Below are positions 1 to 8,525 of a stretch of 49,723 nucleotides of DNA, one piece after another. The stretch spans positions 1-49,723 of IMG/VR virus record IMGVR_UViG_3300025030_000024; one strand, written 5' to 3'. This DNA is from a virus. The first letter of the stretch is position 1. Each line of letters begins with the position of its first letter. The notes below the pieces were generated by a model. The model was given only the letters and a program-made list of their open reading frames with translations. It did not search any database and was not told where the DNA came from. Position numbers and translations under genes: made by a program.

Positions 1-71
1 TTTTAGTTACACCACCGACAGTTCCTGTAAAAGTAGGACTTGCGAGGTTGGCCTTCAAGTTCAAAGCTGTC
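1..71. repeat. Direct terminal overlap (same as 49653-49723)
   Basis: The first 71 bases of the window are identical to the last 71. The overlap lies within the 138-bp repeat, keeps repeat phase and reading frame, and allows circular closure at 49,652 bp. It is probably an assembly overlap of a circular or circularly permuted genome rather than a biological terminal repeat. Confidence 0.85.
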
Positions 72-415
72 TGCTGTGCCGTAGATACTGGCTTCGCCGT
101 ATCAGCGGTATTATCAACACTGGAAAGGCCGACCATACTTTTAGTTACACCACCGACAGTTCCTGTAAAAGTAGGACTTGCGAGGTTGGCCTTCAAGTTC
201 AAAGCTGTCTGCTGTGCCGTAGATACTGGCTTCGCCGTATCAGCGGTATTATCAACACTGGAAAGGCCGACCATACTTTTAGTTACACCACCGACAGTTC
301 CTGTAAAAGTAGGACTTGCGAGGTTGGCCTTCAAGTTCAAAGCTGTCTGCTGTGCCGTAGATACTGGCTTCGCCGTATCAGCGGTATTATCAACACTGGA
401 AAGACCGACTTCACT
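1..415. repeat. 138-bp tandem repeats in fibre gene 1
   Basis: Copies start at 1, 139 and 277 with a period of exactly 138 bases (46 codons). The first two copies are identical over all 138 positions; the third diverges near its far end. The array continues at 49515-49723. Identical copies imply recent expansion, and the true copy number may have been collapsed by assembly. Confidence 0.95.
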
Positions 416-859
416 CTTGGTATAACTTGGTTTCGTAGCTGATTTAGCCCATGTGTATACATCACTTGCCGGTAAGGTAGTAGGTGTGGTGGCCCATGTT
501 TTATCCCCTCTTCGATATTGAGCGGTAGTCCCCGGCGAGACAAACGGTTCCGCATTTGTAGCTAATATACCTTGCGCGGCAGTGGCATAAGCAGCTGGAT
601 ACATGCCGCCCAAAGTATCCGCATCTAAACCAGACCCAACACCGTCCACTGACTTTACTTTGTTAAGTATGTCAACAGCACTTAATGCATCTGTTAACTG
701 TGCGGTGTTTGCCTTTTTGTTGACGCCTCCTTGTACTATATTAACAAGGTCTACACTTGTCACCACAGTGGCCTGTGGCATGTCCGATACTTTCACAGCC
801 GCAGCAAAACTTATACTCGACAATAAAACCACAACCCCAATAACCCATAATTTCATCAT
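1..859 (-). CDS. Tail fibre protein 1, N-terminal part (cut by contig end)
   Basis: This is the 5' part of a fibre gene that continues at the other end of the window (49159-49723). Merging the 71-base terminal overlap gives one in-frame reading frame of about 450 codons. Two adjacent ATGs (859 and 856) follow a GGAGGT ribosome site at 870-865. The protein opens with a Sec-type signal peptide (MMKLWVIGVVVLLSSISFAA), then about 120 residues without a recognised domain, then 46-residue repeats (core TGTVGG.TKSMVGLSSVDNTAD) typical of phage fibre shafts. It follows the baseplate J gene by 16 bases, which suits a baseplate-attached fibre. The signal peptide is odd for a protein assembled onto virions in the cytoplasm. 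The fibre call is firm; the receptor is unknown. Confidence 0.8.
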   Translation of the reverse strand, partial: MMKLWVIGVVVLLSSISFAAAVKVSDMPQATVVTSVDLVNIVQGGVNKKANTAQLTDALSAVDILNKVKSVDGVGSGLDADTLGGMYPAAYATAAQGILATNAEPFVSPGTTAQYRRGDKTWATTPTTLPASDVYTWAKSATKPSYTKSEVGLSSVDNTADTAKPVSTAQQTALNLKANLASPTFTGTVGGVTKSMVGLSSVDNTADTAKPVSTAQQTALNLKANLASPTFTGTVGGVTKSMVGLSSVDNTADTAKPVSTAQQTALNLKANLASPTFTGTVGGVTK

Positions 860-875
860 ACTACACCTCCGTTTA

Positions 876-1994
876 TTAGTCTATGCCCACTGTACCGGCC
901 TTTATAACTTCGTGATTTGTTGTGGTCAGGTCTAATACCCCTGAATTAAGTAGTACCCCAGTTACGTTGGTTATTAGTGGGGATACATTGTATATTATCT
1001 GTGCCAGTACAGTATACGGACACGGCTCGTCTAATTCCAATGAATTCAAAAAATTGGTTACTGCAATTACTACATCGGCCCTTATGGCAGCACCGTCAGG
1101 CCCCGATACAGTTACAGTAGCTACAACATCCGCTATGACCACTATAGGGGCATATACCGCAAAGGCGGACCCAAGAGGGCGTACAGCATCTATTTTAGTA
1201 CTAATAAGGTCAAGCAGTTCGGTTGGTGGGTATCCTGTACCGTCGTCCACTACAACATAAAAATAACCGGTACTTACATCGCCTGAATAGCTGTAGTTCT
1301 CAACCACAATGCATGTTATATTTAATCCAGCGGACAGTACAGCGTACAACACAGCATCTTTGGTGGCTCTGGCCAAAGAAGAGATATAATTGATAAACCG
1401 TACTCTGAATGCCTCATCGTCCTCTTCATCTTCACCGTTACTGAGTTCATATGTATTAGTGACGGTATCCACCCCTATTATAGTTTGGGTGAGCACATTT
1501 ATACTACCGATACTAGCGTTAGCCCCGGTCCCAGGTATTACAGCTGTTATAGGCACCAATATGCTAGATGTACCTTCCGGCAATACATATGCGTTTTCTA
1601 TAGGGTTATAATTAGGATTATCTATATTGATGATGACTATATATGTCTGACTACCATCAGTATTTTCAATTGTAGTGCCCACAGGGACAGTGGCTATAGA
1701 TGTTGGAGTGAACCTAGCGAAAGATGCTACTGTCCCAGTGGCATATGCGGCATTTATGCGAGTAAGTCCGAAGTCATTCATCCAGCTATCTAGGTCAGCA
1801 CCTGTACTGGTACTGGCCCGTGTGATGGATAACAATTCTAACACCAAATTAGACAGATACATAGTTACAGTAGAGTTACTTTCCACAATAGCGCGGATTG
1901 TGGACCCTATTGCGAAATTAAACACACCATTGACCGTGGATTGTATGGTGGTTATTTGGTTACGTACCAAAGTAGCAAAATCAAGAATTATCAT
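876..1994 (-). CDS. Baseplate J-like wedge protein
   Basis: A 372-residue protein of the baseplate assembly J family (P2 gpJ / Mu gp47 type), which forms the baseplate wedge of contractile tails. Seen in the sequence: an N-terminal helical part, the family-like segment around PVGTTIENTDG, and a central region with the pattern GEDEEDDEAFRVRFINYISSLARATKDAVLYAV, whose E.DE..R.R....L.....A......A form is typical of the family (fewer than 20 residues of it are diagnostic). A C-terminal part resembles the P2 gpJ tail. It lies directly after a gp25-like gene (3-base gap) and before the fibre gene, the usual wedge order. Length is normal. Confidence 0.85.
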   Translation of the reverse strand: MIILDFATLVRNQITTIQSTVNGVFNFAIGSTIRAIVESNSTVTMYLSNLVLELLSITRASTSTGADLDSWMNDFGLTRINAAYATGTVASFARFTPTSIATVPVGTTIENTDGSQTYIVIINIDNPNYNPIENAYVLPEGTSSILVPITAVIPGTGANASIGSINVLTQTIIGVDTVTNTYELSNGEDEEDDEAFRVRFINYISSLARATKDAVLYAVLSAGLNITCIVVENYSYSGDVSTGYFYVVVDDGTGYPPTELLDLISTKIDAVRPLGSAFAVYAPIVVIADVVATVTVSGPDGAAIRADVVIAVTNFLNSLELDEPCPYTVLAQIIYNVSPLITNVTGVLLNSGVLDLTTTNHEVIKAGTVGID

Positions 1995-1997
1995 AGT

Positions 1998-2363
1998 TTA
2001 TACCCCAGTGTCGAAAATCAACGTCTGTGTGGATTGGCTAAGTGTATCGACATACTTGATGGTGATATGCAGTACAGTACTATCTGATTTTAATAGTACT
2101 GTCGGTGTAGGCACTGGTGATACTGACGGCTCACGTAATACTTGGCCAGCTATAAGTGACTTCAGTGAACCCAACAGCATAGTGGCAACACCTACATACT
2201 TACCTGCCCCTGCTCCGTAAGTAGGGTCAGATGGGTAATCACCTGGGTTGGTCAACACTCTGCGGATTATTCTTTGTTGTGATGTGGTGAGTTCGTTGGC
2301 TAATGATATATCACCTTCAATCGATATACCAATATCACCACTAAAATAATGGTCTATATCCAT
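1998..2363 (-). CDS. gp25-like baseplate wedge (P2 gpW-like)
   Basis: A 121-residue protein with the features of the gp25/lysozyme-like baseplate wedge family: a segment rich in short hydrophobic strands, TTSQQRIIRRVLTNPGDY (helix then NPGDY/F turn, conserved in the family), and a C-terminal strand pair. It ends 3 bases before the baseplate J gene, the standard neighbour. The family initiates sheath polymerisation at the baseplate. The start follows a good purine-rich site and gives the usual length of 110-140 residues. Confidence 0.8.
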   Translation of the reverse strand: MDIDHYFSGDIGISIEGDISLANELTTSQQRIIRRVLTNPGDYPSDPTYGAGAGKYVGVATMLLGSLKSLIAGQVLREPSVSPVPTPTVLLKSDSTVLHITIKYVDTLSQSTQTLIFDTGV

Positions 2364-2367
2364 AATA

Positions 2368-2574
2368 TCACCCTACCTTCCCAGTCACAATAGCGCCATG
2401 TTCATCTATTGTCGTCGCTACTAATATACTGTCAGTCTGTAGATGAGTAACAACAGCAGCGGCAACAGAATCCGCCAATTTTGACGCAAAACAAAACTCA
2501 TTAGTTAAATCGAACCCCTGAGCAGTCAGGTTATTTTTTATTAGTGTGGATAATGTTGCTGAATCTATTGCCAT
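2368..2574 (-). CDS. Small baseplate-module protein
   Basis: A 68-residue protein between the spike and gp25-like genes (1-base gap upstream, 4 bases downstream). It has no recognised domain. The N-terminal half is helical (MAIDSATLSTLIKNNLTAQG) and the C-terminal half suggests short beta strands (ILVATTIDEHGAIVTGKVG). Its position in a tightly packed baseplate operon supports a real structural or chaperone role. Function is not known. Confidence 0.65.
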   Translation of the reverse strand: MAIDSATLSTLIKNNLTAQGFDLTNEFCFASKLADSVAAAVVTHLQTDSILVATTIDEHGAIVTGKVG

Positions 2575-3156
2575 TTATTTACTCACTTTCACGGTAGCTG
2601 ATACATCTGCCATTGGGTTGCCCGTAAAGTGGCACATACTCAGACCATTAATACATCCTGATAGTGGGCCACCGCCGTCAATGTCCACTAAATTGGCCGT
2701 GACAGTGGCCTTACCCACAATATCTGCTGTTAAGTTTCCACCCACAATCGCCCTTAAATCACTGTCTGTAATAAAATCCGCAGACCCATCATTATTGAAT
2801 TTGATGGATGACCCTGATTTGTGTATTAAATAGAATACCCCTGATTCGCAGTGTACAGGTCTTGACTCGTTATCAAAAAATCTAGTTGATACGTAACCAG
2901 CATCCTGACTGCCTTCTTGGAAATTAACATCAACAACATCCCCGATAGACGGTGGCATAAATAGACCCCAATTGCTGCCAACCCAAGGTGAGGCAATAGG
3001 CAACCACCCAGTCATGGTATCCTCTGGTTTTAATAACACTTTGCAACAATAATTATCCGGGTCATAACCACTAACAATCCCGAATTTATTGGGAACGTTG
3101 TTGGTATTGGCCACCATTTGGCCGTGCATCTTCATTTGGTTGATAACGCGTCTCAA
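2575..3156 (-). CDS. Baseplate spike, gpV-like
   Basis: A 193-residue protein resembling the P2 gpV / phage_base_V central spike. Residues 20-100 look like an OB-fold (VSGYDPDNYCCKVLLKPEDTM, then WLPIASPW and the family-like G.WMPP-type segment NWGLFMPPSIGDVVDV). The C-terminal half is glycine- and beta-rich (GGNLTADIVGKATVTANLVDI), like the repeat region that forms the trimeric needle. It follows the hub gene with no gap, as expected for a spike that docks on the hub. Two Cys and one His near the C terminus (CHFTG) could help bind an apex metal; that is inference. Confidence 0.75.
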   Translation of the reverse strand: MRRVINQMKMHGQMVANTNNVPNKFGIVSGYDPDNYCCKVLLKPEDTMTGWLPIASPWVGSNWGLFMPPSIGDVVDVNFQEGSQDAGYVSTRFFDNESRPVHCESGVFYLIHKSGSSIKFNNDGSADFITDSDLRAIVGGNLTADIVGKATVTANLVDIDGGGPLSGCINGLSMCHFTGNPMADVSATVKVSK

Positions 3157-4275
3157 TTATGTACCTCCTGCACTTATAGGGATAACACTGTTGACATCGT
3201 GGTTTTTGGCCACTACATCCATAGTGTATCCATCTCTTATCGATATTTTACGCGTGATGGAATCAGGCATGTAGCTTTGGTCATATGCCCCTGTACCGGT
3301 CACCTCGATGATGTGTCTAGTGGACAGTATACCATTACCTACAGCAGGTATACCCACAGCCGTCATACTTAATTGATGTCTAGATATCTCAACCAATTTA
3401 GACCACGCCATTTGCAAAGCTTGCTCAGGAGTCAGATTTGGTATACTATATGAAAATTCTTGGGGCTTACCTATTCTATATCCCCTAGCGGTTTTGTCTT
3501 TAGTTCTAGGGGCCTTGACTGATTTGATAAATCCCTTTTTTTGTTTTTGATTCCAGCTTTTAACATGTACGATAACGTCCTTGGCCAATGTTAAGTTTCT
3601 ATCAAAGGTTAAAGACGTGCCATTGAATTTTTTAATAGAATTAGCGGTGGCATCCGCCCAGATTATTTTATATATGGGTGGTTCAGTAGGCCTTGGCTCA
3701 AAATGTAAATTCTTGCCTTCTACGTATATTTGAAATCCTTCTGCAGACGCCAACCACACCAATAAATCCCATTCACTCATGTCCATCTGTAATTTAGCAT
3801 GATCATGGTCGTAGTAAGTACCTACTTTGGTTTTTGTCGGTGTAACAAATCCAGCAGTTAACTCGTATTTATTGGCTATAGCTATAGCTATGGCACTGGC
3901 TGTTTTCATGGGCCACTTATCAGATGTTTTTGTGTCAATTAGGTCTGCTGTGTAATCTCTGCCTGTTAATACTATAACATCAGACACCATCTCATGGGGG
4001 CAATTATCTACTCTAGCTGATATTAGCAAATCTAGATCACTGGTACTGTACTTGTCCGCATCTGGTGGCAGCCCTGTGTATATTTCAACTTCCATCATAT
4101 CTTGACTGGCCCACCACGCACGGTCTATTTTAGATGGCTGATCTTTTATAGGGATAGTCACCCTAAATGAGTCGGCCTGATAATACGCGTTGTTATTGAC
4201 CTCTATATCTATCCACGCTACACGGATGTCATTGATCATGACTATAGCACGGGGCTGTCTAGATTCTGATACCAT
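3157..4275 (-). CDS. Baseplate hub protein, gpD/XkdQ-like
   Basis: A 372-residue protein with the layout of late control D / XkdQ-like hub proteins: an N-terminal beta domain (residues 1-100), a central segment with SDWDLL-type motif (here MDMSEWDLLVWLASAEGF, the family-typical tryptophan-rich site), and a C-terminal beta domain with GTGAYDQSYMPDSITRKI. The hub forms the trimeric ring below the tail tube and holds the spike. The start codon overlaps the stop of the upstream gene by one base, so the two are translationally coupled. Length fits the family. Confidence 0.75.
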   Translation of the reverse strand: MVSESRQPRAIVMINDIRVAWIDIEVNNNAYYQADSFRVTIPIKDQPSKIDRAWWASQDMMEVEIYTGLPPDADKYSTSDLDLLISARVDNCPHEMVSDVIVLTGRDYTADLIDTKTSDKWPMKTASAIAIAIANKYELTAGFVTPTKTKVGTYYDHDHAKLQMDMSEWDLLVWLASAEGFQIYVEGKNLHFEPRPTEPPIYKIIWADATANSIKKFNGTSLTFDRNLTLAKDVIVHVKSWNQKQKKGFIKSVKAPRTKDKTARGYRIGKPQEFSYSIPNLTPEQALQMAWSKLVEISRHQLSMTAVGIPAVGNGILSTRHIIEVTGTGAYDQSYMPDSITRKISIRDGYTMDVVAKNHDVNSVIPISAGGT

Positions 4276-5192
4276 TATTTATTGACCTTTATGGTACTTA
4301 TGGTCTTATTCATATTACCCAATGTGTGTTTCAAATTCATCAACTGAATGGCATTGTTGGTATTTTTGGCTGTATTGCCTAACTTGGCTACATTTTTGGA
4401 TACGGAATTGTTGGGCAGTACACCGCCTAAAGTAGTAATACCTTGTAGCGTATTATTTACAGTGGCTATAGCTTGAGTCACCTCTTTTTGTGCATCTACT
4501 ATTAAAGCCTTAGTCTCTTTGATGGTTTTTTGAGTGGACCTAACAAATGACCTAGTTTTATTAAAAGCGTCTTTTAGTTTATCAACATTGCTTTTCACTT
4601 TAGCTATATTAGTAGTAGGGTCGGACAATAAAGATGTAGAAGCTGTTGCCACTGTGCCCATGTCATCCTTTAATGCTTGATCAACATCTATTACTACATA
4701 CGTTACTTGGGTAGATAGGTCTGTGATGACTTCACATGTGATAGAATAGGGTATACGGTACGACTGCATGAAGTCATATGCAAATCTGTGAATTATTACA
4801 CTGTATTCCATTTCAGACCATTTCAGTGTAAGGGGCTTACCCTGTTTTCTGAGATGATTTATGTACTTAGCATGGTCAAGTGCATCTTCACCAAGGAACA
4901 TGCCAGACCATGTTAAAGGGTCATATTGCCCGCCCATCTCATCAATAACGCGGTCACCACCAACTAACTCATGGATCACTAATTTTTGGTCGCCACCTTG
5001 GTTGATTTTTTCAGGTATCTCAAAGCGTGTGAACGTGTAGTCCCCTAATACTAAATGTACTGGAGGTAGGGGTATATTAGGGGCATATTTGGGTTTGTTG
5101 CCTTTGTCCCCGATTAATTTGGGCGGGGTCTTTCCCATGCCTTTGGACCCTATATTTTTCATGGATTCTATTAAATTAGATATTCCACCCAT
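4275..5192 (-). CDS. Tail/baseplate adaptor protein, LysM-less XkdP/gp53-like position
   Basis: A 305-residue protein between the tape measure and hub genes, where contractile phages encode the protein linking tube and hub (XkdP or gp53-like). Residues 40-160 hold a beta-rich domain (LVLGDYTFTRFEIPEKINQGG and WSGMFLGEDAL.H...L..L...GKPLTL), a pattern common to phage proteins annotated as DNA circulation or baseplate tail-tube junction. Residues 190-290 are helical and rich in Asn/Thr/Lys, likely a coiled coil. No clear LysM motif was seen. The role is inferred mainly from position. Confidence 0.6.
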   Translation of the reverse strand: MGGISNLIESMKNIGSKGMGKTPPKLIGDKGNKPKYAPNIPLPPVHLVLGDYTFTRFEIPEKINQGGDQKLVIHELVGGDRVIDEMGGQYDPLTWSGMFLGEDALDHAKYINHLRKQGKPLTLKWSEMEYSVIIHRFAYDFMQSYRIPYSITCEVITDLSTQVTYVVIDVDQALKDDMGTVATASTSLLSDPTTNIAKVKSNVDKLKDAFNKTRSFVRSTQKTIKETKALIVDAQKEVTQAIATVNNTLQGITTLGGVLPNNSVSKNVAKLGNTAKNTNNAIQLMNLKHTLGNMNKTISTIKVNK

Positions 5193-5193
5193 A

Positions 5194-7410
5194 TCAGTAA
5201 CCCACCGGAACTGGTGACATCATACGATCGAACATGCCACCTAAGCCACTGTGCGGCTGTTCCATTTCAGAGGCTTGGTGATTGGTGACAACAGAGGCAA
5301 TTTTGCGGCCATCCAGGTTAATAGAAGAGTTGACTTGGATGGTCTTATTAGTGATACGTGGTTTAATACTCTCAATACGTGGGTTGATAGATTGGTTAGT
5401 ATTTTTATTAGCTATATTACGATTATGGTTAACGGTACTAACAGCACTGCTGTCCGTATTGCGATTGTTGTTTATAGTATTGATAACATCATTATCCAGT
5501 AGGTTAGTGTGACTATTGTTGTTGATTAAACTGTTTGTTAATGAGGTATTTAATAGACTATTAGTAACCGGAGAACTCATGACATTACTAAAAGCTCTAC
5601 TGTCGATACTGGACGGGTTACTATAAGCAGTATTTTTAGTGGTATTTGATGAACTACTAAAAGCTCTACTATCGATACTGGATGGGTTGTTATAAGCAGT
5701 ATTTTTAGTAATGAACTGTGGTGTCGACCCTTGTGTATTTGGGTTCCACATTGGATTCTTTTCGATACCTACAAATGTATTACCTTTCCATCCCAGTTGG
5801 TCAGGTCTATTGCGGTCAACTAAACCGGCCAACCAGCCACCTAATGAATCCTCTTTACCTTTGGTCATCCATTTAACAAATTTATTGATCATGTCGTTAG
5901 CCATAGTACCAATAGCATAACTAGCTGCGCCTACAGCTGCAACAAGCCCCAATTTGCCTACTAATGAGCCAACTAACAGGGGGATGGCCATTCTCCCTAG
6001 GTTGGTGAATATAGGCATAAACAGTCCCAGCCCCTTAAATGCAGCAGTGAGAAGTATAACCGTTCCACCAAAAGCCATGGCCGCTGATAGTCCTGTAAAC
6101 CCATACGCTAATGTTTTGGCAAGTGTACTATGGTCCTTGAAAAAGTTAGAAGCTGACCTAATTGTACTTATTAAAGATTGTAATCCGCTGATAAATGGTG
6201 GCATGATCTGGAATCCTAGTATCGCCAGTAAACTATTCCACTGTTTCTGTAAGGCCATCTGGGCCATTATAGGGTCGTTCTTCATCATTTCAGAATAGCC
6301 ACTGAGGCCCTGAGCACCTTCGATCAGTTTTTTGTCTCGTTCAAATTTCCAGTCCTGTAGACCGAACTGAGTAGCAACAAACCCAGCGGTACGGTTAGGA
6401 AATAGGTATTGGTATGCCTCTTTTTGTTGTTTTTCGGAGGTATATCCGTGGGTCATTAAAGCAGGCTGAACCACTTGCCTAATGAATTCACGCGGATTCT
6501 CCTGCATGATATCACTACCTTTAATACCTCCCGGTAATACACCTTTAACATGGCCGTCCTTAGACCATACTACTTTTTTCGGGTCCACTAGTCCTAACTG
6601 TTGCCACAGTCCCAAAGCACGTTGTGATATTACACCGCCAACTACAGCAGCATACATTGACATTAACGCTGAACCTGGGCCACCAGTGGCACTGCCACCA
6701 CCGCCCTTCATTTCTTGAATCAATGTAGGAAGAATTTTATAGGCAAACTCGTCATTCCACCCTGAGGTGGCAGCACGGCCATACTTGAAAGCAGAGAGAA
6801 AGTCAGTGGCCCTTACTTTACCGCCAGCGGATATTAAAGCCTTGGTCATGAGGTCGGCTTGACCTTCGAATTGGGTTGGGGTTTTGACAGCTCCTTTCAT
6901 TTCTAGGGCTTTAGCTAATTCATATGCTTCTTGTTTGGCCCCGCCTTCCCCAACACCGTGCCTTACGTTACTAAGAACACCTTGGATTTTTTGTAGGGTG
7001 GGCATAAACTGTGTGGCATGAGCAGTATCACCGAATACCATCCTGAGGTCACGTACGGCCTCAAGATTTTCAGATACACTGGAAGTAGGTACAATCTTAG
7101 TTGCTGCCCAAGCCGCTTTAGTGGCTTCAACAATCTCAAGATGTTTCATTCCGGCTGAGTTCATCAACACCAATTGGTGGGCGTACTCCGATGCTGGTTT
7201 TATGGTTTTGGAGATTAACCCTAGCCCCATAAAGCCAGCACCGGCCATCACCCCACCGGCAGCGCCAAGGACTTTTATTTCACCTAGTGTTTTTTGGAGT
7301 TTAGTAGCGTCACCGTGCAAAACCCCAAATTTTGATATGATAGATATCAAACCGGATGTTACACCATTCACCAGCGAAAGGCGTATACCTACTCTATACG
7401 CTTCAAACAT
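5194..7410 (-). CDS. Tail tape measure protein
   Basis: A 738-residue protein and the longest of the tail module. It has an N-terminal domain with glycine-rich hydrophobic stretches, central hydrophobic segments (residues about 400-500: FTGLSAAMAFGGTVILLTAAF, MAIPLLVGSLVGKLGLVAAV) expected to be membrane-active during DNA ejection, and a C-terminal part rich in Asn and Ser. By the usual rule of about 0.15 nm per residue the tail would be near 110 nm. It follows the chaperone and a minor tail gene, the standard order. Residues 560-680 contain a short internal duplication (NPSSIDSRAFS twice). The C terminus GRKIASVVTNHQ resembles many tape measures. Confidence 0.88.
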   Translation of the reverse strand: MFEAYRVGIRLSLVNGVTSGLISIISKFGVLHGDATKLQKTLGEIKVLGAAGGVMAGAGFMGLGLISKTIKPASEYAHQLVLMNSAGMKHLEIVEATKAAWAATKIVPTSSVSENLEAVRDLRMVFGDTAHATQFMPTLQKIQGVLSNVRHGVGEGGAKQEAYELAKALEMKGAVKTPTQFEGQADLMTKALISAGGKVRATDFLSAFKYGRAATSGWNDEFAYKILPTLIQEMKGGGGSATGGPGSALMSMYAAVVGGVISQRALGLWQQLGLVDPKKVVWSKDGHVKGVLPGGIKGSDIMQENPREFIRQVVQPALMTHGYTSEKQQKEAYQYLFPNRTAGFVATQFGLQDWKFERDKKLIEGAQGLSGYSEMMKNDPIMAQMALQKQWNSLLAILGFQIMPPFISGLQSLISTIRSASNFFKDHSTLAKTLAYGFTGLSAAMAFGGTVILLTAAFKGLGLFMPIFTNLGRMAIPLLVGSLVGKLGLVAAVGAASYAIGTMANDMINKFVKWMTKGKEDSLGGWLAGLVDRNRPDQLGWKGNTFVGIEKNPMWNPNTQGSTPQFITKNTAYNNPSSIDSRAFSSSSNTTKNTAYSNPSSIDSRAFSNVMSSPVTNSLLNTSLTNSLINNNSHTNLLDNDVINTINNNRNTDSSAVSTVNHNRNIANKNTNQSINPRIESIKPRITNKTIQVNSSINLDGRKIASVVTNHQASEMEQPHSGLGGMFDRMMSPVPVGY

Positions 7411-7934
7411 TAATTGCCCCCGTCCGGTCTATACTGGTCCCAAACAGTACTGGCTAATCTGGGACCTGTACGTTTAAATCCCGCCACTTTTTCTAGTTTC
7501 ATGTGGGGGGCAATGGCCAAAACCGTGGCCTTGCCCATGATGTCCCTTATCATTTGACGTGCTTCATACATCGCTGGCCCTAATACTGGCCTAGGTGGTT
7601 CAGTTGAAGTACCTAACTCGTGGTAGATCATGGTCGGCTCACTGGACCCTACCACCACATCATCACCATTAACTTCAAACCCGATGGATTCTTTAGTTTT
7701 GCCAGTACGTAATAATGGGGTGTTGGCCGGATTATCCAGTAGGGTCCTGGGTGCTAACTCAGCCCATGCCGGGAAAGAATATACTGATTTCTGATAGATA
7801 CCAAATTTTTTCTTGGCTCCTTTAACAACAGCTTCTCCGACTCCACGTAATCCCTTGCGAGTAGCAGAGGGCACATTGGGTACTATCACCATGGATAGAA
7901 AATCGGCAAATTGTCCTGCGCTGTTGAAATCCAT
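7410..7934 (-). CDS. Tail completion / HK97 gp10-like protein
   Basis: A 174-residue protein. The segment IYHELGTSTEPPRPVLGPAM matches the E.GT...P.RPFL.PA pattern of HK97 gp10-like head-tail joining proteins, and RTGKTKESIGFEV fits the L..SI...V strand before it. Its ATG overlaps the stop codon of the frameshifted chaperone product by one base, and its own stop overlaps the tape measure start (position 7410). Genes of this family usually sit in the neck module; here it lies between the chaperone and tape measure, a displaced position. Family call by motif; exact role uncertain. Confidence 0.65.
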   Translation of the reverse strand: MDFNSAGQFADFLSMVIVPNVPSATRKGLRGVGEAVVKGAKKKFGIYQKSVYSFPAWAELAPRTLLDNPANTPLLRTGKTKESIGFEVNGDDVVVGSSEPTMIYHELGTSTEPPRPVLGPAMYEARQMIRDIMGKATVLAIAPHMKLEKVAGFKRTGPRLASTVWDQYRPDGGN

Positions 7935-8457
7935 CAGTCTTCTGGCTCCTTAAATTTCATGTTATGCCAATCGAATACGTTGCCTTCAAGCTCTGAAAAA
8001 ATTATAGCCCATGCGGTTCTGGTTATATCATCAAGGGAGAAGGTCAACTCTTCACTTACGTTATTTCTCACCAACCAAAGGCACTCCCTTAATACCGGGT
8101 TGGTTACTATTTTTTTAATTCAGATTTTTCTTCCTCCGCAGAGGCAGGGGCAAATTGTTCATTTACGCCTTTCATGACAGCGGTAACACCCTCCTCACCA
8201 AGGCGCTGAATCAACGCATCCAACTCACGTCTGGTTCCACAGGCTACTTTATCATCATCGTCGATACCGATTACGTACCGAAGCGGCATGGTCATGTTCA
8301 TGAATGATTCGCTGTCGGCTGATCTGCCAAGCATTTCAACGAATCGGTACTGGGCCAACATTCCCGGTTTACGTAAAGTGATAATACGGCCCAGATCATC
8401 GATTATTTCATGTGTTTTCTCTGCTCTCTTGATTAATTCTTTCACATTTTCTGACAT
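7934..8457 (-). CDS. Tail assembly chaperone, long -1 frameshift product
   Basis: Reading of the chaperone gene shifts by -1 on an A AAA AAA heptamer (8116-8110) just before the TAG at 8109-8107. The extension adds 58 residues, from IVTNPVLRECLWLV to MKFKEPED, ending at a TGA (7936-7934). The added part has a typical chaperone-extension pattern (AWAIIFSELEGNVFDW). The fusion is 174 residues. As with lambda gpG/gpGT, the short and long forms are expected to chaperone the tape measure. No initiating ATG with a ribosome site exists for the extension alone, which supports frameshifting rather than a separate gene. Confidence 0.8.
8107..8457 (-). CDS. Tail assembly chaperone, short form
   Basis: A 116-residue mostly helical acidic protein with N-terminal MSENVKELIKRAEKTHEIID and the C terminus SAEEEKSELKK. 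Position between tube and tape measure and the slippery A7 run at its end identify it as the gpG-like short chaperone. ATG at 8457 follows a GGAGGAAA site. It is separated from the upstream tube gene by an intrinsic terminator, so its transcription is probably lower than that of the tube. Confidence 0.8.
   Translation of the reverse strand: MSENVKELIKRAEKTHEIIDDLGRIITLRKPGMLAQYRFVEMLGRSADSESFMNMTMPLRYVIGIDDDDKVACGTRRELDALIQRLGEEGVTAVMKGVNEQFAPASAEEEKSELKK
8110..8116 (-). other. Programmed -1 frameshift slippery site (A7)
   Basis: On the minus strand the zero-frame codons are TTA-AAA-AAA-TAG, so the heptamer A AAA AAA fits X XXY YYZ exactly and the stop is the next codon. Slippage by -1 opens 58 codons that encode a recognisable chaperone extension. 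No downstream stimulatory structure was worked out. Confidence 0.8.
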
Positions 8458-8486
8458 TGTTTCCTCCGGTTTATAGGTTAATTAAA

Positions 8487-8514
8487 AAGGCCATGACCTG
8501 CCGATCATGGCCTT
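8487..8514 (-). terminator. Intrinsic terminator after the tail tube gene
   Basis: A 10-bp perfect stem (AAGGCCATGA / TCATGGCCTT, loop 8 nt) followed on the minus strand by TTTTT then AATTAA. It lies between the tube gene (ends 8526) and the chaperone gene (starts 8457), so it should reduce transcription past the abundant sheath and tube genes. Confidence 0.85.
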
Positions 8515-8525
8515 CGGGGGTTGGT

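Noticed and set aside
48-425. Rightward repetitive frame (125 codons) across the 138-bp repeats
   Set aside because: It is the antisense of the fibre repeat; repeat length divisible by three keeps any frame open. No ribosome site.
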